Below are positions 22,233 through 28,853 of a stretch of DNA of 30,195 nucleotides, piece by piece; within the stretch, counting starts at the first letter, position 1, and each line of letters starts with the position of its first letter. This DNA is from a virus, in IMG/VR virus record IMGVR_UViG_3300045135_002361, positions 1 to 30,195 of that record; one strand, 5' to 3'. Both the position numbers and the translations under genes were made by a program. The notes beneath the pieces were generated by a model. It saw nothing but the letters and a program-made list of their open reading frames with translations, made no database searches and was not told the origin of the DNA.

Positions 22233-22806
22233 TTTTTGCCTCCTCTTGTTGTTTTATTATGTTTTCTAAGTAAATTTTTAATTCGTTTTTAACTTTTAAG
22301 CTTTTAGTTTTTCCATTAAGCCACGTATAAACTGTTGGAATTGAAACATTGAAGTGAGCAGCTATCTTGTCATGTGCTACGCCCGATTTATCGTAAAGAT
22401 ATTTCAAATGCTCACCTGTGATTTCAGCTTCGATATATTTGTTTTGAATTAATTTTTCTACGTTATTGCAAACTTCTTGTAATTTAGTTTGACTGCTTTG
22501 AAATGCATTATTAAGATGCTGCATAGATTCATATAAACCGTATCCATTTGTATTTATTTTAAGGTCTTGCAGTGCTTGGTAGACATCTTTATAGAGCCTT
22601 GTTAATTGTTCAACAGACAGTGGTTTTTCTACGGTTATATTTTCTATTGCTTTAAGATGATTGTTTACATTGTACTCAATACTATTTGCAATCTCTGACT
22701 TAACAGCCATAGAGATGCGCGAATCAATGCTCTCATTCACATTATTTATTGCCTTATGGACTTTATTTTCAATTTGGCTTAACGCCATTTGTACATCATT
22801 ACTCAT
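22225..22806 (-). CDS. Coiled-coil protein with C-terminal helix-turn-helix (193 aa)
   Basis: Residues 1-125 are helical and Gln/Asn/Glu-rich (IENKVHKAINNVNESIDSRI). Residues about 130-180 form an XRE-like HTH: HLKYLYDKSGVAHDKIAAHF, NVSIPTVYTWLNGK. The layout resembles plasmid KfrA-type proteins and phage regulators. It may control late transcription or bind DNA in packaging. GGAGAAT precedes the ATG. The gap before it holds a 12-codon ORF and a palindrome. Confidence 0.65.
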   Translation of the reverse strand: MSNDVQMALSQIENKVHKAINNVNESIDSRISMAVKSEIANSIEYNVNNHLKAIENITVEKPLSVEQLTRLYKDVYQALQDLKINTNGYGLYESMQHLNNAFQSSQTKLQEVCNNVEKLIQNKYIEAEITGEHLKYLYDKSGVAHDKIAAHFNVSIPTVYTWLNGKTKSLKVKNELKIYLENIIKQQEEAKNA

Positions 22807-22832
22807 TTTTTATTCTCCTTATCAAGCAGTCG

Positions 22833-22847
22833 TCCGGAATTTCCGGA
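22833..22847. repeat. 15-bp palindrome upstream of the HTH gene
   Basis: TCCGGAATTTCCGGA is a perfect odd palindrome (7-base arms around one base). It is GC-rich against its surroundings and lies 27 bases before the HTH gene's ATG, so it could be that protein's operator or an RNA hairpin affecting its translation. Confidence 0.55.
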
Positions 22848-22859
22848 TTTCTTAATCTT

Positions 22860-22898
22860 TTAATATTTTTTTGGTTTCTTTTTTTGGTTTTTATTCAT
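22860..22898 (-). CDS. Lysine-rich 12-residue mini-ORF
   Basis: AAAGGAG lies 8 bases before ATG 22898; the frame reads MNKNQKKKPKKY and stops. The strong Shine-Dalgarno on so short a frame suggests a leader peptide or the remnant of a lost gene. The preceding 20 bases copy the terL/239-aa junction. Translation is not proven. Confidence 0.35.
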   Translation of the reverse strand: MNKNQKKKPKKY

Positions 22899-22924
22899 TT
22901 TTAAACTCCTTTTTGTTTTTTGAT

Positions 22925-22946
22925 TTTTTTTAAGCTCTCCCTTTCA
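22925..22946. repeat. Copy 2 of the VKGRA gene-end repeat (copy 1 at 23649-23669)
   Basis: TTTTTAAGCTCTcCCTTTCAC here matches 23649-23669 (g in place of c) at 20 of 21 bases. Both encode the last residues VKGRA plus TAA of neighbouring genes (the 239-aa protein here, the large terminase there). The likeness continues as an A-rich stretch past each stop, so the junction itself was duplicated. Confidence 0.75.
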
Positions 22947-23649
22947 CTGAATTACGTAATTTAAGTTTATATGTTATATACCACACCCTAAAACGAGCAT
23001 ATTTTCTTAATAAAGCTACCCTTTGTTGATTGTCTAGTGCGGAAGTCAATTCATATAAATATCTTTCAATTTCGTCTTGTTCACGATGAAGGTTATCAAA
23101 CTCTACCTTGCTTAGTTCATTAGCATACAAAACCAAAAGATCAATCCTTTCATCACTAATATTTACAATTTGGTTATTTGGATAATCCTTTTTAATTGAT
23201 TTAATAACTAAAAGCATATCTCTGCATTTTTTATTTGTTATATCTAAATCGGTTATGAAATAATCTAATTCACCTTTTTCAATCCTAATTCTAGGCTTAC
23301 TTGTGTCTTTGGCATGAATGCGTATAACACGATCTATCTTTATTTGTCTATTAGTGTCTGGGCATTCCATATAAATATTTAACAACACCCTTGGAATAAG
23401 TTGTTCAATTTCATATTGCTCCCTTCTCTTAAAATCTGCTTCTTGGTCTCTTGTTAATTTGTTATTTATTAATGAATTAAAATGTTCTTTGCTTACAGTA
23501 AACATGCCATCGATAGTACTCATTACTATGCCAAGATCATCCTCGAATGCTTCGGTTGTGCATACATAACTAAATTCAATTTTGGAAATATCATTTAATG
23601 TTACATTTTTCGATTTTAATATATCTTTAATTTCTTGTTTTTGGCTCAT
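22930..23649 (-). CDS. Hypothetical protein after large terminase (239 aa)
   Basis: ATG 23649 is 2 bases past the terL stop. The protein is soluble and charged, with mixed alpha and beta regions: IEFSYVCTTEAFEDDLGIVM, then ADFKRREQYEIEQLIPRVLL, a beta segment IRIHAKDTSKPRIRIEKGEL, and a helical end RVALLRKYARFRVWYITYKL. It ends SVKGRA, like terL. Not recognised. Its position between terminase and regulatory genes suggests a packaging-related or late role. Confidence 0.6.
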   Translation of the reverse strand: MSQKQEIKDILKSKNVTLNDISKIEFSYVCTTEAFEDDLGIVMSTIDGMFTVSKEHFNSLINNKLTRDQEADFKRREQYEIEQLIPRVLLNIYMECPDTNRQIKIDRVIRIHAKDTSKPRIRIEKGELDYFITDLDITNKKCRDMLLVIKSIKKDYPNNQIVNISDERIDLLVLYANELSKVEFDNLHREQDEIERYLYELTSALDNQQRVALLRKYARFRVWYITYKLKLRNSVKGRA

Positions 23650-23651
23650 TT

Positions 23652-24938
23652 TTAAGCTCTGCCTTTCACGTAGTCGTCTAACGTTGGCCCGTTGTTAAAC
23701 AATCCCCATTTAGCACTTGGGTTTTGTACTTCAACATTCTTTAAATGCCTAACCGCATACTGAACAGCATCACAAGAGTGATCGTTTTTCTTAACAACCT
23801 TAAACTGATCATCATTCGCGTGTAACTTGTCTACATACATGTAGTTTTTATGTTGGTCTATGACGTACTCTACATTATCAAAAAAGAATAGTTTGTTTTG
23901 AAATAATAATTGATTTACTAATAGTATGTTTCCCGACTTTTCTTTAACCGATTCAATAAGGTTTAGCCCATGTGATTTTAAATCGTTCCACCATGAACCA
24001 TAATCACGATCCTGCACCTTCATCGAAAAATCTGCAATAATTGGCTGAGGACCGTATTTGTGACAAGCTGTCACGATTTCATTAATTGTAGGCTGTGACT
24101 TGTGCCATTCATCATAGATATAAACACGCCCTGATTCATCCTTTGCCATAAACACTATACTAGTATCAACACGTGTTCCATGGTCGAGACCAATGCATTT
24201 ATACCAATGATCGTGTATCTGTTGTCTAGGGATAATGTGATGACTCATTAATTGATCATACACTGCATTTTGGGTTGAATCCCAATTGCCCTCAAGAAAC
24301 TGTTGTATATAACTTGGTGGAAAGTTTTCTTCCATGTTTTTTATGTAGTCTTTAGGCAAGTTTTTTTTGTTGCTAAAAGTTGTTGCTCTTATGTATAAGC
24401 ATCCTTCCGGAGGGGGATTGTCATGATATCGTTTCTTACACCACCCCTGCCTTGGGTTTCCCTCCGTAAATATGAATCTAACAGGTAAAGCCGTACCTCT
24501 CATTCGCCCAAGAACTCCATAAAAATGTTCTTCTTTAAGTTCTTCTGCCTGAGACATAATAACCACATCATATTTTCCACCAAATATTTTATGTGGTTGG
24601 TCAAATGATCGAAACATTATATTGCTACCATTTTGAAAAATAAACTTAGGTGGTTGTATATGATATCTATAATCGTACTTTTCTGGCGGAAATGCCTCTA
24701 AAAACTGTGCTATACACGTATCTTGTAATTGGACTTTACTATATCGTGTGATTACAAGTTGAACGTTACGATATTTATGACATATATAATATGCCACTAA
24801 GATAGTTATCCAACTTTTACCTGATCCAAATCCACCCCAAAAAGCGATTTCTCTAGGACAATCATGCTTTATTGTCATATCTTCATTAAATATGGCATTA
24901 AAAATAATTGATTGATTATAATTAAGCGTTGCTTTCAT
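23652..24938 (-). CDS. terL: Large terminase subunit
   Basis: 428 residues with ATPase and nuclease halves. Walker A is GGFGSGKS (35-42); the Walker B region is YDVVIMSQAEEL (123-134), in which the usual Asp-Glu is replaced by Gln-Ala-Glu-Glu; the coupling segment FTEGNPRQGW follows. Nuclease acidic residues lie in GLDHG (Asp252), IADFS (Asp303) and DHSCDAVQYAV (Asp390). It drives DNA into the procapsid through the portal and cuts concatemers. It overlaps the 66-aa gene by 17 bases. The portal it docks to lies on the opposite strand, 4 kb away. Confidence 0.9.
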   Translation of the reverse strand: MKATLNYNQSIIFNAIFNEDMTIKHDCPREIAFWGGFGSGKSWITILVAYYICHKYRNVQLVITRYSKVQLQDTCIAQFLEAFPPEKYDYRYHIQPPKFIFQNGSNIMFRSFDQPHKIFGGKYDVVIMSQAEELKEEHFYGVLGRMRGTALPVRFIFTEGNPRQGWCKKRYHDNPPPEGCLYIRATTFSNKKNLPKDYIKNMEENFPPSYIQQFLEGNWDSTQNAVYDQLMSHHIIPRQQIHDHWYKCIGLDHGTRVDTSIVFMAKDESGRVYIYDEWHKSQPTINEIVTACHKYGPQPIIADFSMKVQDRDYGSWWNDLKSHGLNLIESVKEKSGNILLVNQLLFQNKLFFFDNVEYVIDQHKNYMYVDKLHANDDQFKVVKKNDHSCDAVQYAVRHLKNVEVQNPSAKWGLFNNGPTLDDYVKGRA

Positions 24939-25122
24939 ACATTAATAATTTTTTTGCTTCATGCACATTGATTCGACGCCTCTTTTGTCGCTCAACATCA
25001 ATAAATACACAATAGGCATGAGCATAGTTCGATTCTGAACTAAGACCAATAAACGTATAAATTCCATCGTCATCCTTAAATTTGTATTTTGCATTTATTT
25101 CGAACCCACGTCTAAACGGCAT
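24922..25122 (-). CDS. Hypothetical protein (66 aa)
   Basis: ATG 25122 (MPFRRGFEINAKYKF) overlaps the previous stop by 11 bases; the longer upstream frame only shadows that gene. It is a small beta-rich domain (FKDDDGIYTFIGLSSES, AHAYCVFIDVERQKRRRINV) with a helical end. Its size and pattern suit a small SH3-like fold, but that is a guess. Coupled translation is likely. Confidence 0.5.
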   Translation of the reverse strand: MPFRRGFEINAKYKFKDDDGIYTFIGLSSESNYAHAYCVFIDVERQKRRRINVHEAKKLLMYESNA

Positions 25123-25333
25123 TAATTTTTTTATATTCTTCGTTGTTTTTAAAAACGTCTTCAATTGAATTGCTTTCTTTTTTAAATGCCTGTATCGGGT
25201 CTTGATAATTTTTGACCATGAACATGATTCGAAAAGCAATAAAAGTATTTAGGATTATAGTTCCACTGACAATTATACAGGTAATTAATAAATGAAAACT
25301 ATTCCATAAATCACTTAGAATAATATCAAGCAT
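25112..25333 (-). CDS. Small membrane protein (73 aa)
   Basis: Residues 14-38 are hydrophobic (HLLITCIIVSGTIILNTFIA), then a soluble charged tail (KKESNSIEDVFKNNEEYKK). One membrane helix is clear. It overlaps genes on both sides (8 and 11 bases). No family recognised. Confidence 0.5.
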   Translation of the reverse strand: MLDIILSDLWNSFHLLITCIIVSGTIILNTFIAFRIMFMVKNYQDPIQAFKKESNSIEDVFKNNEEYKKINAV

Positions 25334-25544
25334 TGAGTTGCTCTAATTCCTCAATAACGTTTGCTTTTTCTTGCTCTTTTAATGATATTTGCATACGCTT
25401 TTTAGTTGCTTCTAATCCCTGAATTGCCACACTAAATCTTTGTTTTTCGTCATTTGTCAAAGATCCATTTAGTAACGACTTGTCTTTAATTGCCCTCAAC
25501 CTTAAAGACTCTATGATATCAATATGTTTTTGTGTTGTTTGCAT
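25326..25544 (-). CDS. Small helical protein (72 aa)
   Basis: ATG 25544 has AAGGAG about 6 bases upstream; a longer in-frame extension to 25610 lacks a site. The protein is a helical hairpin (IDIIESLRLRAIKDKSLLNG; IQGLEATKKRMQISLKEQE). No family recognised. It lies in the terS-terL run. Confidence 0.5.
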   Translation of the reverse strand: MQTTQKHIDIIESLRLRAIKDKSLLNGSLTNDEKQRFSVAIQGLEATKKRMQISLKEQEKANVIEELEQLNA

Positions 25545-25591
25545 TTTTATTCTCCTTTTTTTTTTAAGTTTATTAAAGTCTAAATCATTGT

Positions 25592-26047
25592 CTACTTCCC
25601 ATATAACCATGTAACATCAACATTTTCAGTCACTAGTTCGCATAGAGCGTAACTAATTTCTTTTTCTATATCTAACCCAAAAATTTTTAGCTCATCTAAC
25701 ATAGTTTTATTTTCTTCATTAAATATAGTCATTTGTCTTTTTATGACTTTAGTTGCATGCTGAAATATAAGCCTGTTTTGTCCTATAATTCGTCTAAACT
25801 CTGGTCTTTGCCTTACATCGGGATTAACCATCATTGCGCCTCGTGTGCTATGGTGCGGCACGTAAATATCAAGACCTAAATCATTTTCAATTTCATCTTG
25901 TAGCTGATTACGTTTCTCAACTATTTCAAGCAGTTCTTCATCTCCATATCTAAACCAATGCTCAAGAAATTGGACTTTAAGTAGTTGTTTATATCCTAGC
26001 CATCCCGAAAAAACAGCTGTTTTATTGTCTCTAACTATCTTGTTCAT
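25592..26047 (-). CDS. Hypothetical protein (151 aa)
   Basis: ATG 26047 has GAGGAAG upstream and overlaps the small terminase end by 17 bases. The helical protein contains LGYKQLLKVQFLEHWFRYGD, LGLDIYVPHHSTRGAMMVNP and RRIIGQNRLIFQHATKVIKR. The HH-S-RG segment is striking but I cannot tie it to a fold. Between terS and terL it could be a terminase accessory. Confidence 0.55.
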   Translation of the reverse strand: MNKIVRDNKTAVFSGWLGYKQLLKVQFLEHWFRYGDEELLEIVEKRNQLQDEIENDLGLDIYVPHHSTRGAMMVNPDVRQRPEFRRIIGQNRLIFQHATKVIKRQMTIFNEENKTMLDELKIFGLDIEKEISYALCELVTENVDVTWLYGK

Positions 26048-26432
26048 CTTTTTCTTCCTCATCCTTAACTAAATTCAACGTTATCTCATGTTTTGGCGCT
26101 TCGACAGCTGCCCTAATACTTGTATCGTATATTGCCTCCTTCTCTTCTTTGTTTGCTAGTAGCTTATAATAGAATATCCTTTCAGCAGGTGATGCATGTG
26201 GCGACTTCCAAACTTTACGCAGTAATTGCTTTGTTTTCATTTTTCTTTTCTCAATTGCCCTTTTAATTATGTCATACTCGTCAGAATCTATTGGGTAATA
26301 CTTATAAAATGTTTCTTTACTTATCGGCAGATATGTAACTAGGTCCTCAATTGTTGTTACATCTTCTTTTTCTAGTGTTTCCAAACACAATTTGTACACT
26401 TTTTCTATGTTCTTGTCTCTATCGTATGGCAT
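26031..26432 (-). CDS. terS: Putative small terminase subunit
   Basis: 133 residues with an N-terminal HTH (VTTIEDLVTYLPISKETFYKYYP, the second helix ISKETFYKYY), a central helical pair (IIKRAIEKRKMKTKQLLRKV) and an acidic tail KDEEEKDEQDS. DNA-binding N-terminus, helical oligomerisation core and position a few genes ahead of terL match small terminases. GAGG lies before the ATG. It would recognise the packaging site, whose position I cannot see. Confidence 0.6.
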   Translation of the reverse strand: MPYDRDKNIEKVYKLCLETLEKEDVTTIEDLVTYLPISKETFYKYYPIDSDEYDIIKRAIEKRKMKTKQLLRKVWKSPHASPAERIFYYKLLANKEEKEAIYDTSIRAAVEAPKHEITLNLVKDEEEKDEQDS

Positions 26433-26445
26433 TATTTAACCTCGT

Positions 26446-26526
26446 TCAACTTTTTTTAATTTTAACCCAATGCTTTTCAATTACTACGCAATCCCTGCAA
26501 TTATAGCAATCATCAGAAAACCTCAT
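26446..26526 (-). CDS. Cys-rich mini-protein (26 aa)
   Basis: ATG overlaps the previous gene's TAA (TAATG), with GGAG about 10 bases upstream. The frame reads MRFSDDCYNCRDCVVIEKHW then a basic tail; Cys7, Cys10, Cys13 and His19 could hold one zinc. Without it the gap before terS would be empty, unlike the rest of this operon. Expression is unproven. Confidence 0.4.
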   Translation of the reverse strand: MRFSDDCYNCRDCVVIEKHWVKIKKS

Positions 26527-26705
26527 TAATCTCTAACTCCAATTTTTAAACACCAATCTAAAAGATCCTCAATAACATACAAAATCCCAATTGTAATAAA
26601 GAACCCAATAACAAAAGGGATGCCAACGCTTTCTAAAAACAGTATGACACTGAAAAAAAAATACATCGCGATAAACGCTGTAATTATGCTAATAAACTCA
26701 CTCAT
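26526..26705 (-). CDS. Small membrane protein (59 aa)
   Basis: ATG 26705 sits in an ATGA overlap with the ParB-like gene stop. Two membrane helices fill the protein (SIITAFIAMYFFFSVILF; VGIPFVIGFFITIGILYVIE) before the tail DLLDWCLKIGVRD. No family recognised. The overlap pattern on both sides supports it as a real gene. Confidence 0.6.
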   Translation of the reverse strand: MSEFISIITAFIAMYFFFSVILFLESVGIPFVIGFFITIGILYVIEDLLDWCLKIGVRD

Positions 26706-27256
26706 GACTTAACACTCACTTTTAACCCCTTGGATGTCAACTCATCAACCAAAGACAACAACAATACCTGTTCCCCCTCAACCTTTAAGTAAGTCTCTTT
26801 TTCTTCTTCATTATCAACGCTCTCTGGCGTAATAGGCTCCCACTCTGGCAGATCATACCCCCACTCATGTAATTCCGTAGCATCCCATTCATTAGCCAAT
26901 AGATCATCGTCATGTTCGCCATAGTTAGTATTGGCCTGTAATACAATCTGCCGATAAATCTCTGGCTCTAAGTCATCCCTCAAAACATTACAAGGAACCT
27001 CTTTTACTTTTAATTCTTTCAATGCTCTTAGCCTCTGATTACCAGATAACACAATATACTTGCCCTCATGCTCTATAACATCAAGTGGCCTTATCTGTGT
27101 TAGATTACTCTTCTCTAATGACTGTAACAATAAGTTATACTTGTCTTTTGTTATTTTTCTTGGGTTTGTAGGTATGCCTTTATCAACTAATTGTCCTCTG
27201 TTAGCCCTTATATTGGACACCGGCAATACCATATGTATATGTAGCACATCAACCAT
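26702..27256 (-). CDS. ParB-like nuclease/DNA-binding domain protein (184 aa)
   Basis: Residues 10-100 hold the ParB N-domain: VLPVSNIRANRGQ, NLTQIRPLDVIEHEGKYIVL, then the signature SGNQRLRALKELKVKEVPC. The later part has WDATELHEWGYDLPEWEPI, common in phage ParB-like proteins, and an acidic tail. No ParA partner is encoded. Heading the packaging operon, it may regulate transcription or mark DNA rather than partition it. It has no Shine-Dalgarno; TATAAT ends 8 bases before ATG. Confidence 0.8.
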   Translation of the reverse strand: MVDVLHIHMVLPVSNIRANRGQLVDKGIPTNPRKITKDKYNLLLQSLEKSNLTQIRPLDVIEHEGKYIVLSGNQRLRALKELKVKEVPCNVLRDDLEPEIYRQIVLQANTNYGEHDDDLLANEWDATELHEWGYDLPEWEPITPESVDNEEEKETYLKVEGEQVLLLSLVDELTSKGLKVSVKS

Positions 27257-27264
27257 ATTCCAAA

Positions 27265-27294
27265 ATTATACAAAACTTTTAAACAAAAAAGCAA
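27265..27294 (-). promoter_or_regulatory. Leftward promoter of the packaging/lysis operon
   Basis: On the minus strand: TTGCTT, an 18-base spacer, then TATAAT ending at 27265, the same layout as promoters A and B. Transcription should start at about 27257-27259, at or next to the ATG (27256), giving a leaderless or nearly leaderless message. Confidence 0.65.
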
Positions 27295-27311
27295 ATATAT
27301 TATAATACGTA

Positions 27312-27347
27312 TTTACAATAACAATATATTGTATTAATATATTAATA
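27312..27347 (+). promoter_or_regulatory. Rightward early promoter with palindromic operator candidates
   Basis: TTTACA (27312-27317), a 17-base spacer and TAATAT (27335-27340) precede AAAGGAG and ATG 27369. Two palindromes cover it: ACAATATATTGT (27321-27332) and TATTAATATATTAATA (27332-27347). A repressor bound there would block this promoter; the RHH protein encoded at 28179 is a candidate. Confidence 0.5.
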
Positions 27348-27368
27348 TAAAAAAACAAAGGAGATAAC

Positions 27369-27674
27369 ATGAAAATAAAAGAAAGTGGATTAATTCATAA
27401 TAACAAATTTACAAAAAAAGCAGAGGTATACAACGAAATTAAGACAAATTATTATAAGAACATAAATTCCTTGCATAAACAATGTATCAACTACACAGTT
27501 ATTCAGAAATATAAAAAAGAAAAAGCCATTATAGACAATTTAGATATAACAAAGCATCAAAAAATTGCTGAGTATAAAAACAATATCATTGTTGTTGAGC
27601 CACATTTCCTTGAAATGAAAAACGGCAAAATAACTAAAAAGGAATATAAATGCAGCCAAGACTTGCAGCAATAG
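27369..27674 (+). CDS. First early gene, hypothetical (101 aa)
   Basis: AAAGGAG lies 7 bases before ATG. It is a basic, Lys/Asn/Tyr-rich protein (KAEVYNEIKTNYYKNINSLH; VIQKYKKEKAIIDNLDITKH). Its single Cys residues are scattered. No family recognised. As the first gene behind the early promoter it may act on the host at once. Confidence 0.55.
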   Translation: MKIKESGLIHNNKFTKKAEVYNEIKTNYYKNINSLHKQCINYTVIQKYKKEKAIIDNLDITKHQKIAEYKNNIIVVEPHFLEMKNGKITKKEYKCSQDLQQ

Positions 27675-27784
27675 GAATCATAATATTGATATTATTAGGC
27701 GTAATGGCATTGTTCGGGTTGAGCTATTGGATTGTATTGATTTTTATGGGGTGGTTCATAATTAAATATGGAGGTAAATATTGA
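27650..27784 (+). CDS. Small membrane protein (44 aa)
   Basis: ATG 27650 lies within the end of the previous gene (25-base overlap), with AAGGAAT upstream. Nearly all of it is hydrophobic (AAIGIIILILLGVMALFGLS; WIVLIFMGWFIIK), giving two membrane helices. Its TGA overlaps the next start (TTGA). No family recognised. Confidence 0.55.
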   Translation: MQPRLAAIGIIILILLGVMALFGLSYWIVLIFMGWFIIKYGGKY

Positions 27785-28149
27785 AGCTAGGCGGAATTAT
27801 TGCATTTGTCTTTGCAATTAAATTTTTTATTTTAGATAAACTTGTAAAAAAAAACAATGAATACGGTACAAAAATACAGATTAGGGGAAGTAAAAAGTTC
27901 GGAAATAACAAAGATCTGTATGAGTTCTATTCGAACGCTTGGGCGTACTATGATGACGGACAAGCATATTCTATTGATATGGATGGTGTTCTTATAGATA
28001 GGCGTGGCCGGCCTTATAGAGTTACGTCATGGGGAATTGAAATAGATCCAGATCAAATTAATATGGATTATGAATTAAAAACCAATAGACATCTTAGATC
28101 GCAGAGCAAAACAATGTTTGTTGAAAAAAATGTTGTCAAAGGTAAGTAA
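27781..28149 (+). CDS. Membrane-anchored hypothetical protein (122 aa)
   Basis: TTG start supported by GGAGG 7 bases upstream and a TTGA overlap. A hydrophobic N-terminus (GGIIAFVFAIKFFILDKLV) leads to a soluble beta-rich domain: WAYYDDGQAYSIDMDGVLID, RRGRPYRVTSWGIEID. It looks like an anchored cytoplasmic or periplasmic domain. No family recognised. Confidence 0.55.
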   Translation: MKLGGIIAFVFAIKFFILDKLVKKNNEYGTKIQIRGSKKFGNNKDLYEFYSNAWAYYDDGQAYSIDMDGVLIDRRGRPYRVTSWGIEIDPDQINMDYELKTNRHLRSQSKTMFVEKNVVKGK

Positions 28150-28178
28150 AAAAATAAAAACAATAAGGAAAATAAAAA

Positions 28179-28331
28179 ATGAAAAAACAAAATAAAATTG
28201 CAGTCACTTTTAAAATGGATTCGGACTTGCACCAAAAACTAATAGAGATTACAGAAAAAGCACCATGGGTAACTAAGTCCTGGATTATTAATACTGCACT
28301 TCGTGAATATATTAATAATAATTATGAATAA
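28179..28331 (+). CDS. Ribbon-helix-helix DNA-binding protein (50 aa)
   Basis: AAGGA lies 10 bases before ATG. The whole protein is an Arc/CopG-type RHH: a beta strand IAVTFKMD, helix 1 DLHQKLIEITEKA, a PWVTKSW turn and helix 2 IINTALREYINN. Such proteins bind operators as dimers. Likely an early regulator; candidate sites are the palindromes at 27321-27347 and the GTATTG/CAATAC repeat just downstream, which share a CAATA/TATTG half-site. Confidence 0.8.
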   Translation: MKKQNKIAVTFKMDSDLHQKLIEITEKAPWVTKSWIINTALREYINNNYE

Positions 28332-28332
28332 A

Positions 28333-28369
28333 GTATTGACATCGACAATACGTTATATTACTATATAAT
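28333..28369 (+). promoter_or_regulatory. Promoter with GTATTG/CAATAC operator candidate
   Basis: TTGACA (28336-28341), a 17-base spacer and TACTAT (28359-28364); TCGACA-N16-TATAAT (28342-28347, 28364-28369) is an overlapping alternative. The -35 lies in an inverted repeat of GTATTG (28333-28338) and CAATAC (28346-28351). It would drive the Cys-rich to ssb genes under repressor control. Confidence 0.5.
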
Positions 28370-28394
28370 TATCAAAAAAACTATGGAGGTACAA

Positions 28395-28532
28395 ATGGAT
28401 AGATTTCAAATTCCAACTTATTACGAGGAGATATGCCACATGTGCAAAGATCCGGACTGTAATGATATAGATTGCCAAGGTGTGGACTGGGAGCATGTTA
28501 TAGAATTCGAGGAGTCTTTAAATGTTGCTTAA
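28395..28532 (+). CDS. Cys-rich small protein (45 aa)
   Basis: GGAGG lies 6 bases before ATG. It reads EICHMCKDPDCNDIDC, giving CxxC-x4-C-x4-C (Cys14, 17, 22, 27), a probable zinc site, with an acidic C-terminus (EHVIEFEESLNVA). No family recognised. It is first in the recombination run. Confidence 0.55.
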   Translation: MDRFQIPTYYEEICHMCKDPDCNDIDCQGVDWEHVIEFEESLNVA

Positions 28533-28701
28533 AAAATTACTTAATGCGCTTAATATTATACCTGACAATACAACTTATATTGATTGCAATGGTTATGGAG
28601 ACGTTTGCATATATCACCAAAACAAAAAAACTATTGCAACAATCAATTTAAAACAGTCTGTAATAAAAAAATTACCGATAAACGATGAGGTACCATTCTA
28701 A
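28522..28701 (+). CDS. Hypothetical protein (59 aa)
   Basis: Overlaps the previous gene by 11 bases; GAGGAG lies 8 bases before ATG. It is a small beta-rich protein (TTYIDCNGYGDVCIYHQNKK) ending INDEVPF, an end recalling the acidic-phenylalanine tail of SSB-type proteins. No family recognised. Confidence 0.55.
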   Translation: MLLKKLLNALNIIPDNTTYIDCNGYGDVCIYHQNKKTIATINLKQSVIKKLPINDEVPF

Positions 28702-28853
28702 TGCAAGAAATAGAAATATATGATATGGACGCCGAGCCAAGTTTGATTGCCCGCTTTTTTGATAATGATTTGTTGATGTATCGCAGTGTTATGTCTCGTG
28801 ACGAGGCAGTACACTTTGCAAAAAAGATATTGGAGGTAATGGACAATGACTAA
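28701..28853 (+). CDS. Hypothetical protein (50 aa)
   Basis: TAATG junction with the previous gene and an 8-base overlap with the Rad52-like gene. It is acidic (MQEIEIYDMDAEPS; RFFDNDLLMYRSVM) with an amphipathic C-terminal helix. No family recognised. Confidence 0.5.
   Translation: MQEIEIYDMDAEPSLIARFFDNDLLMYRSVMSRDEAVHFAKKILEVMDND

Noticed and set aside
25123-25239. 39-residue extension of the 66-aa protein
   Set aside because: Its bases belong to the 73-aa membrane gene in another frame, and the shorter start fits the overlap style of the operon.
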